Source: an uncultured Campylobacter sp. (GTDB lineage Bacteria > Campylobacterota > Campylobacteria > Campylobacterales > Campylobacteraceae). From it: a DNA stretch of 7,866 nt. Under the pieces are notes generated by a model, which was not told where the DNA came from, searched no databases, and saw only the letters and a list, made by a program, of their open reading frames with translations. Positions 1 to 6,784 of this stretch are shown in pieces; positions within the stretch are counted from its first letter, which is position 1, and the number at the start of each line of letters is the position of its first letter. A program made the translations under genes and the position numbers. The stretch lies in NCBI RefSeq assembly GCF_938045205.1, contig NZ_CALIMY010000111.1, positions 1 to 7,866 of the forward strand, written 5' to 3'.

Positions 1-987
1 CTGCTTGTAGGCTTCGAATTTACTCTCTTTCGGATTTAGTCCGATCTGTGTGCTAAGATCTTCGGCGCGTGGGTTGAGCTCAAGCCCGAAATTTTCAAAT
101 TTTTTCGTCTGGAGATTGAAGTAGCTGAAGTCTAAATTTGTGATATTTTTATCCACGACGGCGAAATAATATCCGCTCTGACTTGCGTATGCGCCGCGTA
201 CGGAGTCCACACCCTGCTTAATAATGGCTGGATTATCGATACTAAAAGCGCTGATTGCGCCGTTTCGGATACCAAGATCGAGCGTGAGTAAATTCGATGC
301 GTCGTCAAATTTTGTAGTTTTGTAGTTTTTAAGTTTCAGCTCGTCGGCTACGATATGCGAAAAATTAGGCTTCGTATCAAGCTTCATAAATTCCGGATTA
401 TCAGGTTTGATAGAGCTTTTTTCAAAGAATTCTCCATTGCGCTGCAAGGTCAAAACGAGCTCATTTATCTTATCGCTCTTATCGCTTGCTGCAAACCACA
501 GCGTCGTCTCAAACATCTCGTCGCCCTCAATCCACGTAAGATTGTCGGCATTAAGCCACTTCATGCCATTGGTGCGGCTGATCTCTAGCTTTGGCTTAAC
601 GGTGATTTTCTGCCCCAAATACACGGCGAAATCAATCTTAAAAATTTGATTGCAATACACCTTCCTAGGTATCCCGCTGGCTTTTAGCGTAAGCTCCTTG
701 GGCTTAATGTCCTGATAGACCTTATCGTCGGATACATCAAGATCGACTTCGTTAGTAGGCGCCAAAGCCTTAAGATCATCGATGCTTAGATTATCCATCG
801 ACATAACCTCTTTTTTATTATACTTCAGCATCACCTTGGAATTATCGCGCGTCTGCGGCTCGTCGGGCTTATCCTCAGCTTTTTTCGGCGCATATTTACT
901 TAGATCATCAAGCGAATCGATCTCAATCTCCGGCGCAGCAAACGCAAGCGTGCAGACACCTAAAATAGCAAGAATTCTTTTTAGCAA
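1..987 (-). CDS. Putative secreted (periplasmic) protein, Cj0515-like, C-terminus beyond the left edge
   Basis: This frame is open for 329 codons from a TTG at 987 to the window edge, so the C-terminus is missing. The TTG start is chosen because AAAAGG (994-999) lies 6 nt upstream. It overlaps the purQ stop by 7 nt, which suggests translational coupling. The first 17 residues (MLKRILAILGVCTLAFA) form a short signal peptide with likely cleavage before APE. A motif then occurs twice, LDDLSKYAP (26-34) and IDDLKALAP (69-77), within an acidic, probably disordered segment. From about residue 90 the sequence looks beta-rich, with alternating hydrophobics and a lone Cys in VYCNQIFKIDF, and could contain Ig-like folds. 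I see no catalytic motif. The position after purQ matches the C. jejuni putative periplasmic protein Cj0515 from memory. A vague resemblance to BatD-type proteins is not strong enough to name it. Confidence 0.8.
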   Translation of the reverse strand, partial: MLKRILAILGVCTLAFAAPEIEIDSLDDLSKYAPKKAEDKPDEPQTRDNSKVMLKYNKKEVMSMDNLSIDDLKALAPTNEVDLDVSDDKVYQDIKPKELTLKASGIPRKVYCNQIFKIDFAVYLGQKITVKPKLEISRTNGMKWLNADNLTWIEGDEMFETTLWFAASDKSDKINELVLTLQRNGEFFEKSSIKPDNPEFMKLDTKPNFSHIVADELKLKNYKTTKFDDASNLLTLDLGIRNGAISAFSIDNPAIIKQGVDSVRGAYASQSGYYFAVVDKNITNLDFSYFNLQTKKFENFGLELNPRAEDLSTQIGLNPKESKFEAYKQ

Positions 988-1646
988 ATTAAGCCTTTTA
1001 GCATTTTCTCTCCGTCCGTGCCGCCCAAAATAGGCTCTATCGCGCGCTCAGGATGCGGCATCAGGCCGAAAATCTTTTTGTTTTTATCGCAAATCCCGGC
1101 AATTGCGTCCACTGAGCCGTTCGGATTTAGATCCGCGCCGTTTTCGTCGCAATATTTTAGCAGCACGCAATCCTCGTCGTATAGCGACTTTAACGTATCC
1201 GCAGGCGCATAATAGTTTCCCTCGCCATGCGCGATCGGGATATTTAAAATTTCGCCCTTGTCGCAACAGTGCAGAAATTTATTGTCGTTTGAAACGACGC
1301 GCAAATTGTGAAATTTTGAGATAAAGCTTAAATTTATATTTTTATTCATCGCGCCTGCGAGCAAGCCTAGCTCCAAAAGCATCTGAAAGCCGTTGCAGAT
1401 GCCCAAAATATAGCCGCCGCGCGCAGCATGAGCGAGAACCGCCTTCATCACCGGGCTAAATTTGGCAATAGCAGCCGTCCGCAGATAATCTCCGTGGCTA
1501 AAGCCGCCGGGAAGCACGATCAGATCGGCATTTATGTCGATTTCTTTATGCCAGATTATCTGCGTTTCGCAACCAAGCTTATCAAAGGCGTATTTGCTGT
1601 CGCGCTCGCAGTTGGTGCCTGGGAAATTGACGATCGCTACCTTCAT
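981..1646 (-). CDS. purQ: Phosphoribosylformylglycinamidine synthase, glutaminase subunit PurQ
   Basis: This is the 221-aa class I glutamine amidotransferase subunit of FGAM synthase (step 4 of de novo purine synthesis). It hydrolyses glutamine and passes ammonia to the PurL subunit, with PurS as bridge. The N-terminus MKVAIVNFPGTNCERD is typical of the family. LPGGFSHGDYLR spans 45-56. The nucleophile is Cys84 in GICNGFQML, and the other catalytic residues are His198 and Glu200 in MPHPERA. Length matches stand-alone PurQ, so this is the three-subunit (PurS/PurQ/small PurL) type and not the fused large PurL. No purL is in the window. The ATG overlaps the purS stop by 4 nt (ATGA), and only a weak GAG precedes it, so translation probably depends on purS. 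The 3' end overlaps the next gene by 7 nt. Confidence 0.97.
   Translation of the reverse strand: MKVAIVNFPGTNCERDSKYAFDKLGCETQIIWHKEIDINADLIVLPGGFSHGDYLRTAAIAKFSPVMKAVLAHAARGGYILGICNGFQMLLELGLLAGAMNKNINLSFISKFHNLRVVSNDNKFLHCCDKGEILNIPIAHGEGNYYAPADTLKSLYDEDCVLLKYCDENGADLNPNGSVDAIAGICDKNKKIFGLMPHPERAIEPILGGTDGEKMLKGLIC
994..999 (-). promoter_or_regulatory. Ribosome binding site deciding the TTG start of the periplasmic-protein gene
   Basis: AAAAGG on the minus strand lies inside the 3' end of purQ, 6 nt before the TTG at 985-987. No ATG in the same frame lies nearby, and the first residues after this TTG make a clean signal peptide. Confidence 0.6.
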
Positions 1647-1879
1647 ATCACGATCTCGTAGTCTTCGATGATGGTGTTTGCCAAAATTTCATCGCACATT
1701 CTAGCGACGTCGGCGTAAATTTTATCCCTATCCTCGCCATCTAGCTCAAGTACGATCTGTTTGGCTACGCGCACATCTCGCACGCCGCTAAATCCAAGCG
1801 CAGCAAGGGCGTGCAAAACCGCCTTGCCCTGCGGATCGAGCACGCCCTGCTTAAGCCTTACGTTTACGACCACCTTCAT
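1643..1879 (-). CDS. purS: Phosphoribosylformylglycinamidine synthase subunit PurS
   Basis: This small protein of 78 aa is the usual size for PurS, the accessory subunit that dimerises and holds PurQ and small PurL together in FGAM synthase. Features seen are MKVVVNVRLKQGVLDPQGKA at the N-terminus, the central LGFSGVRDVRVAKQIVLEL and the end IIEDYEIVI, all characteristic of the family's alpha/beta fold. AGGA ends 6 nt before the ATG at 1879. The gene begins 3 nt after the purC stop, and its own stop overlaps the purQ start in ATGA. The order purC-purS-purQ is a standard purine gene cluster, so the assignment is secure despite the short length. Confidence 0.95.
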   Translation of the reverse strand: MKVVVNVRLKQGVLDPQGKAVLHALAALGFSGVRDVRVAKQIVLELDGEDRDKIYADVARMCDEILANTIIEDYEIVI

Positions 1880-1882
1880 CGC

Positions 1883-2602
1883 TTATCCTAAAATTCTACG
1901 CAAGACCTCTTCGTAGGCCACTTTTACGCTACCGAGATCCTGTCTAAATACGTCCTTATCGAGCTTTTTGTCGGTCTGTTTATCCCAAAAGCGGCAGCTA
2001 TCGGGGCTGATCTCGTCTGCAAGTAGAATATTGCCGTCCTTATCCCTGCCAAGCTCGATTTTGAAATCCACGAGCTTCAAATTTCGCTCGTCGAAAAATT
2101 TAATCAAGATTTCATTGATCTTGCGTGCGATCTTTTTGAGCTCGTCAAGCTCGCTTTGGCTCTTTACGGCGCCAAGCAGCAAGCAATGCTCGTCGTTTAG
2201 GATCGGATCGCCCAGCTCGTCGTCTTTGTAGCAAAACTCTACCAGAGCAAACGGAAGCTTCGTGCCCTCTTTGATGCCTAGGCGCTTTGTAAGCGAGCCG
2301 GTGGCAATATTGCGAGCGATGATCTCAAGAGGGAAAATCTTGCATTTTTTTACGAGCTGCTCGGTCGGACTGATCGTCTCAACAAGCGCGGTGGCGATGC
2401 CGTGCTTTTTAAGCAGATCAAAAATCAGCGTCGAAATTTTGCAATTCAGCGCGCCTTTGCCGCTCTCTTCGGCTTTTTTGACGCCGTTAAACGCCGTCAG
2501 CGAATCTTTAAATTCCGAGATTAAAAGGTCGTCACTTTCGTTAACCGACCACATCTTTTTGCCCTTGCCTTCGTAGATAAGCTCTTTTTTGGTAGCTTGC
2601 AT
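1883..2602 (-). CDS. purC: SAICAR synthase (phosphoribosylaminoimidazole-succinocarboxamide synthase) PurC
   Basis: PurC joins aspartate to CAIR using ATP to give SAICAR in de novo purine synthesis in the cytoplasm. The 239-aa length is standard for bacterial single-domain PurC. Visible motifs are the ATP-binding glycine-rich start ELIYEGKGKKMW (8-18), DSLTAFNG (33-40), the signature PLEIIARNIATGSLTKRLGI (91-110), the acidic DDELGDPILNDEH (127-139), and LVDFKIELG with LADEISPDSCRFWD (177-207), which contribute nucleotide and aspartate contacts in the family. ATG at 2602 is chosen over the adjacent in-frame GTG at 2605 because AAGGAG (2609-2614) is 6 nt from the ATG but only 3 nt from the GTG. 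The Shine-Dalgarno overlaps the ctpA stop codon, so the two genes are very likely cotranscribed. Confidence 0.97.
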   Translation of the reverse strand: MQATKKELIYEGKGKKMWSVNESDDLLISEFKDSLTAFNGVKKAEESGKGALNCKISTLIFDLLKKHGIATALVETISPTEQLVKKCKIFPLEIIARNIATGSLTKRLGIKEGTKLPFALVEFCYKDDELGDPILNDEHCLLLGAVKSQSELDELKKIARKINEILIKFFDERNLKLVDFKIELGRDKDGNILLADEISPDSCRFWDKQTDKKLDKDVFRQDLGSVKVAYEEVLRRILG

Positions 2603-2608
2603 CACACT

Positions 2609-2614
2609 CTCCTT
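2609..2614 (-). promoter_or_regulatory. Strong ribosome binding site for purC, overlapping the ctpA stop
   Basis: AAGGAG on the minus strand shares bases with the TAA stop of ctpA (2613-2615). Its spacing favours the ATG at 2602 over the GTG at 2605, and terminating ribosomes from ctpA would land on it. Confidence 0.75.
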
Positions 2615-3938
2615 ACTTGATGTTTAGAATTTTTATCGCGTCTATTGCGGTTTTTAACTGGATATCATTATTAATCTGCTCTGCTGTTATGAAATTTTTC
2701 TCATCCTTTTTCTGCTCGTCTTTTTTCTCTTTTTTATCGGTCTCAACCTTAGCAAGCTCGCTTTTTAGGTGCTTTTTAAGATCAGCTTCTTTTAACGAGA
2801 ATTCATCCTCGTCACGGCTCGGCACCTTACCCGGCGCCACTATGAGATCAGGCGTCACGCCCACCGCTTGGATAGTGCGGCCGCTTGATAGATAGTAACG
2901 CGCTATGGTTAGTCGCAAGGCTTCTTTATCCTCGATCGGGAGGATCACCTGCACGCTTCCCTTGCCAAAAGTTTTTTCACCGACCAACACAGCGCGCTTT
3001 AGATCCTGAAGCGAGCCGCTTACGATCTCGCTTGCGCTTGCGCTGCCGCCATTAACCAAAACCACGAGCGGCAGATCGGTGATCTTCTTTTTAGGATCGG
3101 CGTTATGCGCTTCAGTTTCGTTTTTCGCGCGCCCTTTTTGAGAGACAATAAGACCTTTGCCGACGAATAAATTCACAAGTCCGATCGCTTGATCCAAAAG
3201 CCCGCCCGGGTTGTTTCGCAGATCCAAAATAATACCCTTGGCGTCTCTGTGCTCTTTTATAAATTTGCTCGCGTCTGAAACTACGTACTGATCGAAATTC
3301 GTAACGCGCAGATATAAAATTTTATCATCCTCGATCATCTTGGCATAAACCGATTCCACTTTGATTATGTCGCGTATGATCTCGACGTCGAAAGGCTTGC
3401 TAACGCCTTTGCGTACAATCGTTAGAGTGATTTTGGTTTTCGGCTTGCCGCGCATCTTCGAGACCGCATCGTCGATCGTAATGCCGAAGGTCGCATTGCC
3501 GTCGATACGCAATATCACGTCGTTGGCCTGAATGCCTTTCTTGTCGGCAGGAGTGCCCTCGATAGGCGAGATGACGGTTAGAGCGCCGTCTTTCATACCC
3601 ACTTGAATTCCAAGCCCACCGAACTCGCCCTCGGTCTGGACTTTCGTGTCGTTAAACGCCTTTTCGTCCATATAGCTTGAGTGCGCGTCGAGGTTATTCA
3701 TAAGCCCCGAGATCGTCTTATCCACAAGCTCCGAAAAGCTCATCTCATCGACATAGTTATTCTCGACGATCGCAAGCGTCTTGGTAAGCTTAGCTAGCGC
3801 CTCCAGACGCGTTTTTTCGCTGTCTGGCTTCTTGGTCGCATTGATCTCTCTGGCTTGTAAATTTCCGGTAAAAAAACTGACGCCTAAAAATAGAGAAAAT
3901 ATGAATCCCAAGCCGAAGAAGAGGTGTTTTTGTCGCAA
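2613..3938 (-). CDS. ctpA: Secreted S41 family C-terminal processing protease CtpA
   Basis: This 441-aa periplasmic serine protease belongs to the CtpA/Tsp/Prc family (MEROPS S41), which trims or degrades proteins from their C-termini. An N-terminal hydrophobic segment (about 7-25) acts as a signal peptide or anchor. A PDZ domain follows at roughly 100-185, with the carboxylate-binding loop GGLG (107-110). The protease core contains LDLRNNPGG (238-246), NGGSASASE with catalytic Ser301, and TFGKGSVQ with Lys326 and Gln330. These spacings equal those of the B. subtilis CtpB Ser-Lys-Gln triad. A Lys/Glu-rich linker (about 398-416) precedes the C-terminus. The start is TTG at 3938, since AAGGA (3945-3949) lies 6 nt upstream and an in-frame TAA is two codons before it. 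It is the first gene of the operon with purC, purS and purQ. Its substrate cannot be read from the sequence. Confidence 0.94.
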   Translation of the reverse strand: MRQKHLFFGLGFIFSLFLGVSFFTGNLQAREINATKKPDSEKTRLEALAKLTKTLAIVENNYVDEMSFSELVDKTISGLMNNLDAHSSYMDEKAFNDTKVQTEGEFGGLGIQVGMKDGALTVISPIEGTPADKKGIQANDVILRIDGNATFGITIDDAVSKMRGKPKTKITLTIVRKGVSKPFDVEIIRDIIKVESVYAKMIEDDKILYLRVTNFDQYVVSDASKFIKEHRDAKGIILDLRNNPGGLLDQAIGLVNLFVGKGLIVSQKGRAKNETEAHNADPKKKITDLPLVVLVNGGSASASEIVSGSLQDLKRAVLVGEKTFGKGSVQVILPIEDKEALRLTIARYYLSSGRTIQAVGVTPDLIVAPGKVPSRDEDEFSLKEADLKKHLKSELAKVETDKKEKKDEQKKDEKNFITAEQINNDIQLKTAIDAIKILNIK

Positions 3939-3944
3939 AGTTTA

Positions 3945-3949
3945 TCCTT
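3945..3949 (-). promoter_or_regulatory. Ribosome binding site deciding the TTG start of ctpA
   Basis: AAGGA on the minus strand lies 6 nt before the TTG at 3936-3938. An in-frame TAA lies just upstream of the TTG, so no longer start is possible, and the TTG start retains the whole signal peptide. Confidence 0.7.
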
Positions 3950-3969
3950 GAAAGTAAAATGGAGTGAAT

Positions 3970-3975
3970 TTTATA
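3970..3975 (-). promoter_or_regulatory. Candidate -10 box of the ctpA-pur operon promoter
   Basis: TATAAA on the minus strand is flanked by AT-rich DNA (TTTTCTATAAAATTC). Transcription would start near 3962-3964, giving a leader of about 25 nt that carries the ctpA ribosome binding site. There is no clear -35 hexamer, which is common for Campylobacter sigma70 promoters. The AT-richness makes a chance match possible. Confidence 0.4.
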
Positions 3976-3995
3976 GAAAATTGGCTAAAAATAAG

Positions 3996-4017
3996 GTAAA
4001 TTTCATACGAAATTTAC
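3996..4017. repeat. Perfect 9-bp inverted repeat in the divergent ctpA/clpB control region
   Basis: GTAAATTTC (3996-4004) and GAAATTTAC (4009-4017) are perfect reverse complements around a 4-nt centre. The element begins about 20 bp upstream of the candidate ctpA -10, where a -35 would lie, so it could be a regulator's operator for ctpA. Both flanking genes point away from it, so a terminator role is less natural. It does not match CIRCE. The regulator is unknown. Confidence 0.5.
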
Positions 4018-4067
4018 GCGTTTACGGATAAATTTAAGTCGAAAATTTTAAAATCTCACTAAAAAAC

Positions 4068-4088
4068 CTTGACATAAAGACACTAAAG
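4068..4088 (+). promoter_or_regulatory. HAIR-like operator, probable HspR binding site
   Basis: CTTGACA, then 7 nt, then ACTAAAG, agrees with the HAIR consensus CTTGAGT-N7-ACTCAAG at 11 of 14 half-site positions with exact spacing. It covers the clpB -35 box, where a bound repressor would block RNA polymerase. HspR is known to control clpB-type chaperone genes in Campylobacter and Helicobacter. That this site is bound by HspR here is inferred, and hspR itself is outside the window. Part of the left-half match comes from the -35 consensus itself. Confidence 0.55.
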
Positions 4089-4097
4089 TTATATAAT
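4069..4097 (+). promoter_or_regulatory. Consensus sigma70 promoter of clpB
   Basis: TTGACA (4069-4074), a 17-nt spacer and TATAAT (4092-4097) match both consensus hexamers with optimal spacing. Transcription should start near 4103-4105, giving a leader of about 24 nt that includes the AGGAG ribosome binding site. Such a strong promoter fits a gene held in check by a repressor until heat shock. Confidence 0.88.
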
Positions 4098-4117
4098 GCA
4101 ACCAACTTCAACTTTAG
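4083..4117. repeat. 8-bp inverted repeat flanking the clpB -10 and start site
   Basis: CTAAAGTT (4083-4090) and AACTTTAG (4110-4117) are perfect reverse complements 19 nt apart. The left arm includes the right half of the HAIR-like site and the right arm runs into the AGGAG ribosome binding site. With transcription starting near 4104 the left arm would not be in the mRNA, so a DNA-level role (second half-site for a repressor) is more likely than an RNA hairpin. It could be chance. Confidence 0.35.
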
Positions 4118-4127
4118 GAGAAAATTT

Positions 4128-6737
4128 ATGAACGAAACTATTGAAATTTTAACCGATAAAATGCGCTCTTTGCTCGAAAGCAGCGTTTCTTTGGCGATCC
4201 ATTCCAAAAATAGCGAAGTGGGCGTATTGCACATGCTCTGGGCTTTGGTAGCCGACAGCGGCTCTGTGCTAAATCAAATTTTTAATAAATTTAGCATCGA
4301 AAAGACCGCGGTCGAACTTGAGATCAAAAGCGAAATTTCAAATTTGCCTACGAGCTCAAACGTCACGAAGGAAAACGTGCGAATCTCGCGCGAGCTGATG
4401 AACTCACTAGAGCTCGCAAAAGGACTGATGACAAGCTCGGGCGATAAATTTATCGCCGTAGATACCTGGCTGATCGCAAATTTAAACGCCGATCCGCTAA
4501 AGAAAATTCTATCTAAATTTGCAGATCTTAGCGAGATCAAAAAGGAGCTAGAGGCGCTTCGCGGCGGTAAAAGCATCGATTCGCAAACCGCCGACGAGAC
4601 GCTTGAAGCGCTTAGTAAATTCGGCGTCGATCTCACCGCCAAGGCAATCGCGGGCGAGCTTGATCCGGTAATCGGTCGCGACGAGGTTATTTCGCGAATG
4701 ATGCAAATTTTAATCCGCAAGACGAAAAACAACCCCATCCTACTCGGCGAGCCGGGCGTTGGAAAAACCGCGGTCGTCGAGGGTCTTGCACAACTGATCG
4801 CCAAAAAAGAGGTACCGCTCAGCCTGCAAAACAAACGCGTCATCGCGCTTGATATGAGTGCGCTGATCGCGGGCGCAAAGTACCGCGGCGAGTTTGAAGA
4901 TAGACTCAAAGCCGTCATAAACGAGGTCGTAAAAGCCGCAAACGTCGTGCTTTTCATCGATGAAATTCACACCATCGTAGGCGCGGGCGCAAGCGAAGGC
5001 TCGATGGATGCCGCAAACATCCTAAAGCCCGCCCTTGCGCGCGGCGAGCTGCACGCGATCGGCGCTACGACGCTGAAAGAGTATAGAAAGTATTTTGAAA
5101 AAGACGCCGCGCTTCAGCGCCGCTTCCAGCCCGTAACGGTCGCGGAGCCTAGCGTGAGCGAGGCTACGGCGATCCTGCGCGGCATAAAGGAGCGGCTAGA
5201 GGTGCATCACAACGTCACCATCACCGATAGCGCGCTTGTGGCGGCTGCAAGGCTAAGCGACCGCTACATCAGCGATAGATTTCTGCCGGATAAGGCGATC
5301 GATCTCATTGACGAAGCGGCGGCAGAGCTTAAAATGCAGATCGAAAGCGAGCCCAACGAGCTTGCCAAGGCCAAGCGCGACATCCTCACGCTTCAGGTCG
5401 AAAAGGAAGCCCTTAAGATGGAGGATGACGGCAAAAATGACGAGCGGCTCGCGCAAATCGACAAAGAGATCGAAAATTTAACCGAGCAGAAAAACGCGCT
5501 TCAGGCTAAATTTGAAAACGAAAAGTCCGTATTTGGCGGCATCAGCGAGGAGAAAAAGGCAATCGACAGCCTCAAAAACGAAGCTAGCCTAGCAAGACGC
5601 AACGGCGATCTTAGCAAGGCTGCCGAGATCGAATACGGCAAGATCCCCGCCGCGCAGGCAAAGGTTAAGGAGCTTGAGGCGAAGTGGGATACGATGAAAG
5701 AAAACGGCGTACTTTTGCGAAACCGCGTGGACGAGGAGAGCGTGGCTGAAATTTTAAGTAAATGGACGGGCATCTCAGTAAGCAAAATGCTCTCCTCCGA
5801 AAAGGAGAAATTCCTCCACATCGAGGAGCATTTAAAAGAAAGTGTCGTGGGGCAGGACGAGGCGCTGCACGCCATCGCTCGCGCCGTCAAGCGCAACAAA
5901 GCCGGTCTCGTGAACGAAAACCGCCCGATCGGAAGCTTTTTGTTTTTAGGCCCTACCGGCGTCGGCAAGACCGAGAGCGCAAAGAGTTTAGCGAGGTTTT
6001 TATTCGACGATGAGCGGGCGATGATCCGATTTGATATGAGCGAGTATATGGAAAAACACAGCGTCAGCCGCCTGCTCGGCGCGCCTCCGGGATACGTGGG
6101 CTATGATGAGGGCGGACAGCTTACCGAAGCGGTGCGCAGAAAGCCCTACTCCGTGCTGCTTTTTGACGAGATCGAAAAGGCGCACAAGGACGTTTTTAAC
6201 ATCCTGCTTGGAATTTTAGACGACGGACGCGCGACCGATAACAAGGGCGTTACGGTTGATTTTAAAAACACAATCATCATCCTAACGAGCAATATCGGCT
6301 CGGCTAAGATTATGGAGCTTGACGCCAAAAATGCGGATAAGCCGCGCGAGATCGCGCTTGCCGAGCGAGAGGAGGCGGTAAAGAGCGAGCTGAAGAATTA
6401 TTTCAAGCCCGAATTTATCAACCGCCTGGACGATATCGTGATCTTCAACGCCCTAAGCGAGGACGATCTTATAAAAATCGTGGGCATTATGTTTAAGAGC
6501 CTACAAAAAACGCTAGCAAATCGCGGCATTAACGCAAGCCTAAGCGAAAATGCCAAAAAGCTCATCGCCTCGGCGGGCTTTGATATCGAATACGGCGCAA
6601 GGCCGCTGCGCAGGGCGCTTTACGATCTAGTGGAGGATAAGATCGCCGATATGATCCTAAGCGACGAGATCAAAACGGGCGATCGGATCGAAATCGGCGC
6701 GCATGACGACGAGATCGAGATAAAGAGAGTGAAGTAA
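4128..6737 (+). CDS. clpB: ATP-dependent chaperone / protein disaggregase ClpB
   Basis: ClpB is a cytoplasmic hexameric AAA+ disaggregase that, with DnaK/DnaJ/GrpE, pulls polypeptides out of heat-induced aggregates. The 869 aa are full length. The N-terminal domain covers about 1-145. NBD1 has Walker A GEPGVGKT (207-214), pore loop KYRG (251-254), Walker B VVLFIDEIHT (273-282) and arginine fingers R331/R332. The coiled-coil middle domain (about 400-525) that separates ClpB from ClpA/ClpC is present. NBD2 has Walker A GPTGVGKT (608-615), pore loop GYVG (655-658), Walker B VLLFDEIEKAH (676-686) and sensor 2 GARPLRR (823-829). No ClpP-docking loop is evident. AGGAG (4116-4120) lies 7 nt before the ATG. 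The gene is monocistronic by appearance, has its own consensus promoter with a HAIR-like operator, and diverges from ctpA. Confidence 0.98.
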   Translation: MNETIEILTDKMRSLLESSVSLAIHSKNSEVGVLHMLWALVADSGSVLNQIFNKFSIEKTAVELEIKSEISNLPTSSNVTKENVRISRELMNSLELAKGLMTSSGDKFIAVDTWLIANLNADPLKKILSKFADLSEIKKELEALRGGKSIDSQTADETLEALSKFGVDLTAKAIAGELDPVIGRDEVISRMMQILIRKTKNNPILLGEPGVGKTAVVEGLAQLIAKKEVPLSLQNKRVIALDMSALIAGAKYRGEFEDRLKAVINEVVKAANVVLFIDEIHTIVGAGASEGSMDAANILKPALARGELHAIGATTLKEYRKYFEKDAALQRRFQPVTVAEPSVSEATAILRGIKERLEVHHNVTITDSALVAAARLSDRYISDRFLPDKAIDLIDEAAAELKMQIESEPNELAKAKRDILTLQVEKEALKMEDDGKNDERLAQIDKEIENLTEQKNALQAKFENEKSVFGGISEEKKAIDSLKNEASLARRNGDLSKAAEIEYGKIPAAQAKVKELEAKWDTMKENGVLLRNRVDEESVAEILSKWTGISVSKMLSSEKEKFLHIEEHLKESVVGQDEALHAIARAVKRNKAGLVNENRPIGSFLFLGPTGVGKTESAKSLARFLFDDERAMIRFDMSEYMEKHSVSRLLGAPPGYVGYDEGGQLTEAVRRKPYSVLLFDEIEKAHKDVFNILLGILDDGRATDNKGVTVDFKNTIIILTSNIGSAKIMELDAKNADKPREIALAEREEAVKSELKNYFKPEFINRLDDIVIFNALSEDDLIKIVGIMFKSLQKTLANRGINASLSENAKKLIASAGFDIEYGARPLRRALYDLVEDKIADMILSDEIKTGDRIEIGAHDDEIEIKRVK

Positions 6738-6743
6738 AATCGG

Positions 6744-6773
6744 GCGGAATTTATCCTGCAGGGTAAATTCCGC
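6744..6773 (+). terminator. Hairpin after clpB, probable transcription terminator without a T-run
   Basis: A 13-bp stem (6744-6756 pairing with 6761-6773, one G-T wobble) with a TGCA loop begins 6 nt after the clpB stop. The downstream bases (GCTTCGACAG) contain no T-tract, so it is not a classic intrinsic terminator on the plus strand. On the minus strand the stem is followed by CCGATTTTAC, a weak T-tract. It may still end or stabilise the clpB transcript. Confidence 0.5.
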
Positions 6774-6784
6774 GCTTCGACAGA

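Noticed and set aside
355..1033. Plus-strand open frames of about 80 codons across the left end
   Set aside because: They are antisense to the continuous 329-codon frame that has a signal peptide and ribosome binding site.
2603..2605. GTG as the start of purC
   Set aside because: Only 3 nt separate it from AAGGAG, and the ATG right after it has 6-nt spacing and gives the usual PurC N-terminus.
4083..4117. RNA thermometer hiding the clpB ribosome binding site
   Set aside because: The inverted repeat could pair with the ribosome binding site region, but its left arm lies upstream of the transcription start implied by TATAAT at 4092-4097, so it would not be in the mRNA.
3939..4127. CIRCE element, riboswitch or small gene between ctpA and clpB
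   Set aside because: There is no TTAGCACTC/GAGTGCTAA pair, no conserved riboswitch-like structure, and no open frame with a ribosome binding site other than the flanking genes.
4034..4234. Minus-strand open frame spanning the clpB promoter and start
   Set aside because: It overlaps the consensus clpB promoter and the conserved N-terminus, has no ribosome binding site and no recognisable product.
4274..4957. Long minus-strand open frame inside clpB (227 codons), and similarly 5501-5968
   Set aside because: Both lie antisense within clpB, whose frame has every expected AAA+ motif. Their Ser/Leu-rich products resemble no family.
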